A DNA stretch of 7,022 nucleotides from Chloroflexota bacterium (GTDB lineage Bacteria; Chloroflexota; Dehalococcoidia; UBA3495): positions 1-7,022 of the forward strand of contig JACZXN010000087.1 of the NCBI GenBank assembly GCA_022571575.1. Direction: 5' to 3'. Below, piece by piece: positions 5,839-7,022 of this stretch. The notes under the pieces were generated by a model, which saw only the letters and a list, made by a program, of their open reading frames with translations, was not told the origin of the DNA and ran no database searches. Numbering within the stretch: position 1 is the first letter of the stretch; each line of letters opens with the position of its first letter. The position numbers were made by a program, and so were the translations under genes.

Positions 5839-6837
5839 CTAGAGATTGAGTGAGTGCTCCTCGTAGTCCTTCACCTTGTCGTAGATCTGCAGGCGGTGGC
5901 GGGCGGTCTCCAGGATGAAGATGCTGTCGTTCTGGTCCACGTTTACCGCCACGGGCCGCCGGAAGCGCCACTCGGGTTCCATGTTGGCCCGGCGCCGGGC
6001 CTTGATGATGTCCGGGTTGGCGTCGATGTAGGTCTGGGTCCAGGGTGAAGGCTGTTGGGCGTCGCCCACCAGGGTGGTGACGAACCGGCCATCGGGTCCG
6101 TACACCTGCACCCGGTGGTTGCCCCAGTCCGTTACGTAGACATCGCCCTCGGAGTCCACCGCCACGCCGGTGGGGCCGTGCAGGTCTCCGACACCGCCAT
6201 CGTTACCCTGGAACATGACCAGGAACCCGCCTTCGGCGTCGAATTTCTGTACCCGGTTGTTCTTCCAGTCGGCGACGTAGATGTTCCTCTCCCGGTCCAG
6301 GCAGATGCCCCAGGGAAGGTTGAACTCGCCTTCGCCCTGGCCCGGCCGGCCGAAGCCGCTGAGAAAAGCGCCGTCTTTGGTGAACTTCTGGATGCGGTTG
6401 TTGGCGCTGTCAACCACGAAGATGTTGTCGTCGCCGTCCAGGGCGATGCCCGACGGCCCGTCCAGCTCTCCCTCACCGCTGCCCGCGGCGCCCCACGAGG
6501 ACAGGAATCCGCCGTCTTTGTCAAAGACCGAGATGCGGTGCAGGTAATCATCGGAGGTATAGACGTTGCCTTCGCTGTCCAGGTCGATGGACCGGGGCCA
6601 GATGAACTGGCCGTCGCCCCGTCCGAAGCCGCCGAACTGGCCCAGGAACTGGTGGTCGCGGGTGACCCGGGTGATGCGCTGGCCGATCTCCTCGACGCCC
6701 CGGTTGATGACGTAGATCAGGTCGCCCTCGCCCAGGACGAAGTCCTGGGGCGACCAGAAACCCTGCCCGGACATGCCGTACATGCCGATGCAGTAGCTGT
6801 AGTCAAAAACGCGCCCTGCGGCGACGGTGGTTAACAT
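5839..6837 (-). CDS. NHL-repeat six-bladed beta-propeller protein
   Basis: A 332-residue protein made almost entirely of NHL repeats of about 47 residues. Blades begin near residues 27, 78, 125, 172, 219 and 290 and carry the pattern W/GP-x-GIAxD-x2-GN-(I/V)YVxD-x3-NR(I/V)QKFD-x2-GxFL-x2-(F/W)G, for example DSANNRIQKF (143-152) and DWGNHRVQVY (237-246). The count suggests a closed six-bladed propeller. About 30 residues rich in charge and proline (260-290) are inserted between blades five and six. Such propellers bind proteins, RNA or ligands, or act as lyases; nothing here identifies a catalytic site, so the function is unknown. There is no signal peptide or membrane anchor, unlike many secreted NHL proteins. 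The ATG at 6835-6837 is chosen because AGGAGGG lies five bases upstream. An upstream ATG at 6894 would add 19 residues but begins inside a repeat element and has only a weak site. It converges on the CMD gene and shares its terminator. Confidence 0.9.
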   Translation of the reverse strand: MLTTVAAGRVFDYSYCIGMYGMSGQGFWSPQDFVLGEGDLIYVINRGVEEIGQRITRVTRDHQFLGQFGGFGRGDGQFIWPRSIDLDSEGNVYTSDDYLHRISVFDKDGGFLSSWGAAGSGEGELDGPSGIALDGDDNIFVVDSANNRIQKFTKDGAFLSGFGRPGQGEGEFNLPWGICLDRERNIYVADWKNNRVQKFDAEGGFLVMFQGNDGGVGDLHGPTGVAVDSEGDVYVTDWGNHRVQVYGPDGRFVTTLVGDAQQPSPWTQTYIDANPDIIKARRRANMEPEWRFRRPVAVNVDQNDSIFILETARHRLQIYDKVKDYEEHSLNL

Positions 6838-6842
6838 TCGGT

Positions 6843-6849
6843 CCCTCCT
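6843..6849 (-). promoter_or_regulatory. Ribosome binding site fixing the NHL gene start
   Basis: AGGAGGG on the minus strand, five bases before the ATG at 6837. It decides for the 332-residue form over a longer frame that starts at 6894. Confidence 0.75.
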
Positions 6850-6885
6850 AGTATCACGTCCAAATGGAATTGATGCTGTGGGCAA

Positions 6886-6965
6886 CGCCCCCATCCTAAC
6901 CTTCCCCCGTCGCGGGGGAAGGGACTAGTTCTCACCCCTTTAGAGGGAGAGTTAGAGTGGGGGCG
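6886..6965. repeat. 80-bp compound palindromic element (REP/MITE-like)
   Basis: The ends CGCCCCCA (6886-6893) and TGGGGGCG (6958-6965) are perfect inverted repeats. The symmetry continues imperfectly inward: the first 22 bases from 6887 match the reverse complement of the other end at 17 positions, including a shared CTAAC. Inside is a perfect 10-bp hairpin, CCTTCCCCCG (6900-6909) with CGGGGGAAGG (6913-6922) around a TCG loop, then a small CCCT/AGGG hairpin (6936-6947). The whole can fold as a long stem with two arms. The C-run/G-run style is that of dispersed palindromic elements in GC-rich genomes. It has no coding capacity and lies just upstream of the NHL gene, so it could also fall in its leader. 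Copy number cannot be seen from one window. Confidence 0.6.
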
Positions 6966-7022
6966 AAATGTATTCGTCAGTCTTATCTAGGTTCGGCGCA
7001 GCTTGACGAAAAACCGGAGCCG

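Noticed and set aside
6055..6834. A 259-codon plus-strand open frame opposite the NHL gene
   Set aside because: Its apparent repeats simply mirror the NHL blades on the other strand; there is no independent domain or ribosome site.
6838..6894. N-terminal 19-residue extension of the NHL protein from an ATG at 6894
   Set aside because: That ATG lies inside the palindromic repeat and has only a weak ribosome site, while the ATG at 6837 has AGGAGGG at the right distance.
1..7022. A defence system, CRISPR array, prophage or other mobile gene cluster
   Set aside because: No repeat-spacer pattern, nuclease, helicase, reverse transcriptase, integrase, transposase or toxin-antitoxin pair was seen. 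All seven genes belong to common metabolic or housekeeping-type families.

Overview
The window is GC-rich and reads like an ordinary chromosomal segment of a free-living bacterium. Its gene content is an isochorismatase-fold hydrolase, a GMC flavoprotein, an EamA-type transporter, an NADH pyrophosphatase, a CMD/AhpD-fold protein, a cytoplasmic NHL propeller and a double CxxC zinc ribbon with a glycine tail. Together with strong GGAGG-type ribosome binding sites, this would fit an environmental Chloroflexota (Dehalococcoidia/SAR202-like) genome. That placement is an inference from gene style only, with no marker gene behind it. There is no rRNA, tRNA, CRISPR array, transposase, integrase or phage gene.

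Layout. Six of seven genes lie on the minus strand. Reading leftward from the right edge: an 80-bp palindromic repeat element (6886-6965); a six-bladed NHL propeller gene (6837-5839); and a perfect 17-bp inverted repeat (5778-5813), the likely shared terminator between it and the only plus-strand gene, a CMD-family protein (5176-5730). A 322-bp divergent intergenic region separates that gene from nudC (4853-3933). After a 301-bp non-coding leader region comes a three-gene minus-strand set: isochorismatase-family hydrolase (3631-3110), GMC oxidoreductase (3076-1547) and DMT/EamA transporter (1575 or 1473 to 577). The set ends at a small hairpin (554-575). Last is a short zinc-ribbon gene (337-5) with its own leader.

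How the genes may work together. Isochorismatase-like hydrolase, GMC oxidoreductase and transporter are tightly packed (33-bp gap, then an overlap or a short gap) and are probably one transcript. The simplest reading is a small catabolic or detoxification cassette: export or import of a small molecule, flavin-dependent oxidation of an alcohol, and hydrolysis of an amide or related bond. The substrate cannot be told from sequence. NudC (NAD(H) pyrophosphatase), the CMD protein, the NHL protein and the zinc-ribbon protein look like independent units.

I did not find a clear undescribed system. The items most worth a second look are the compound palindromic repeat at 6886-6965, the hydrolase/GMC/transporter cassette, the CMD protein lacking the second redox cysteine, and the long leader of the zinc-ribbon gene.
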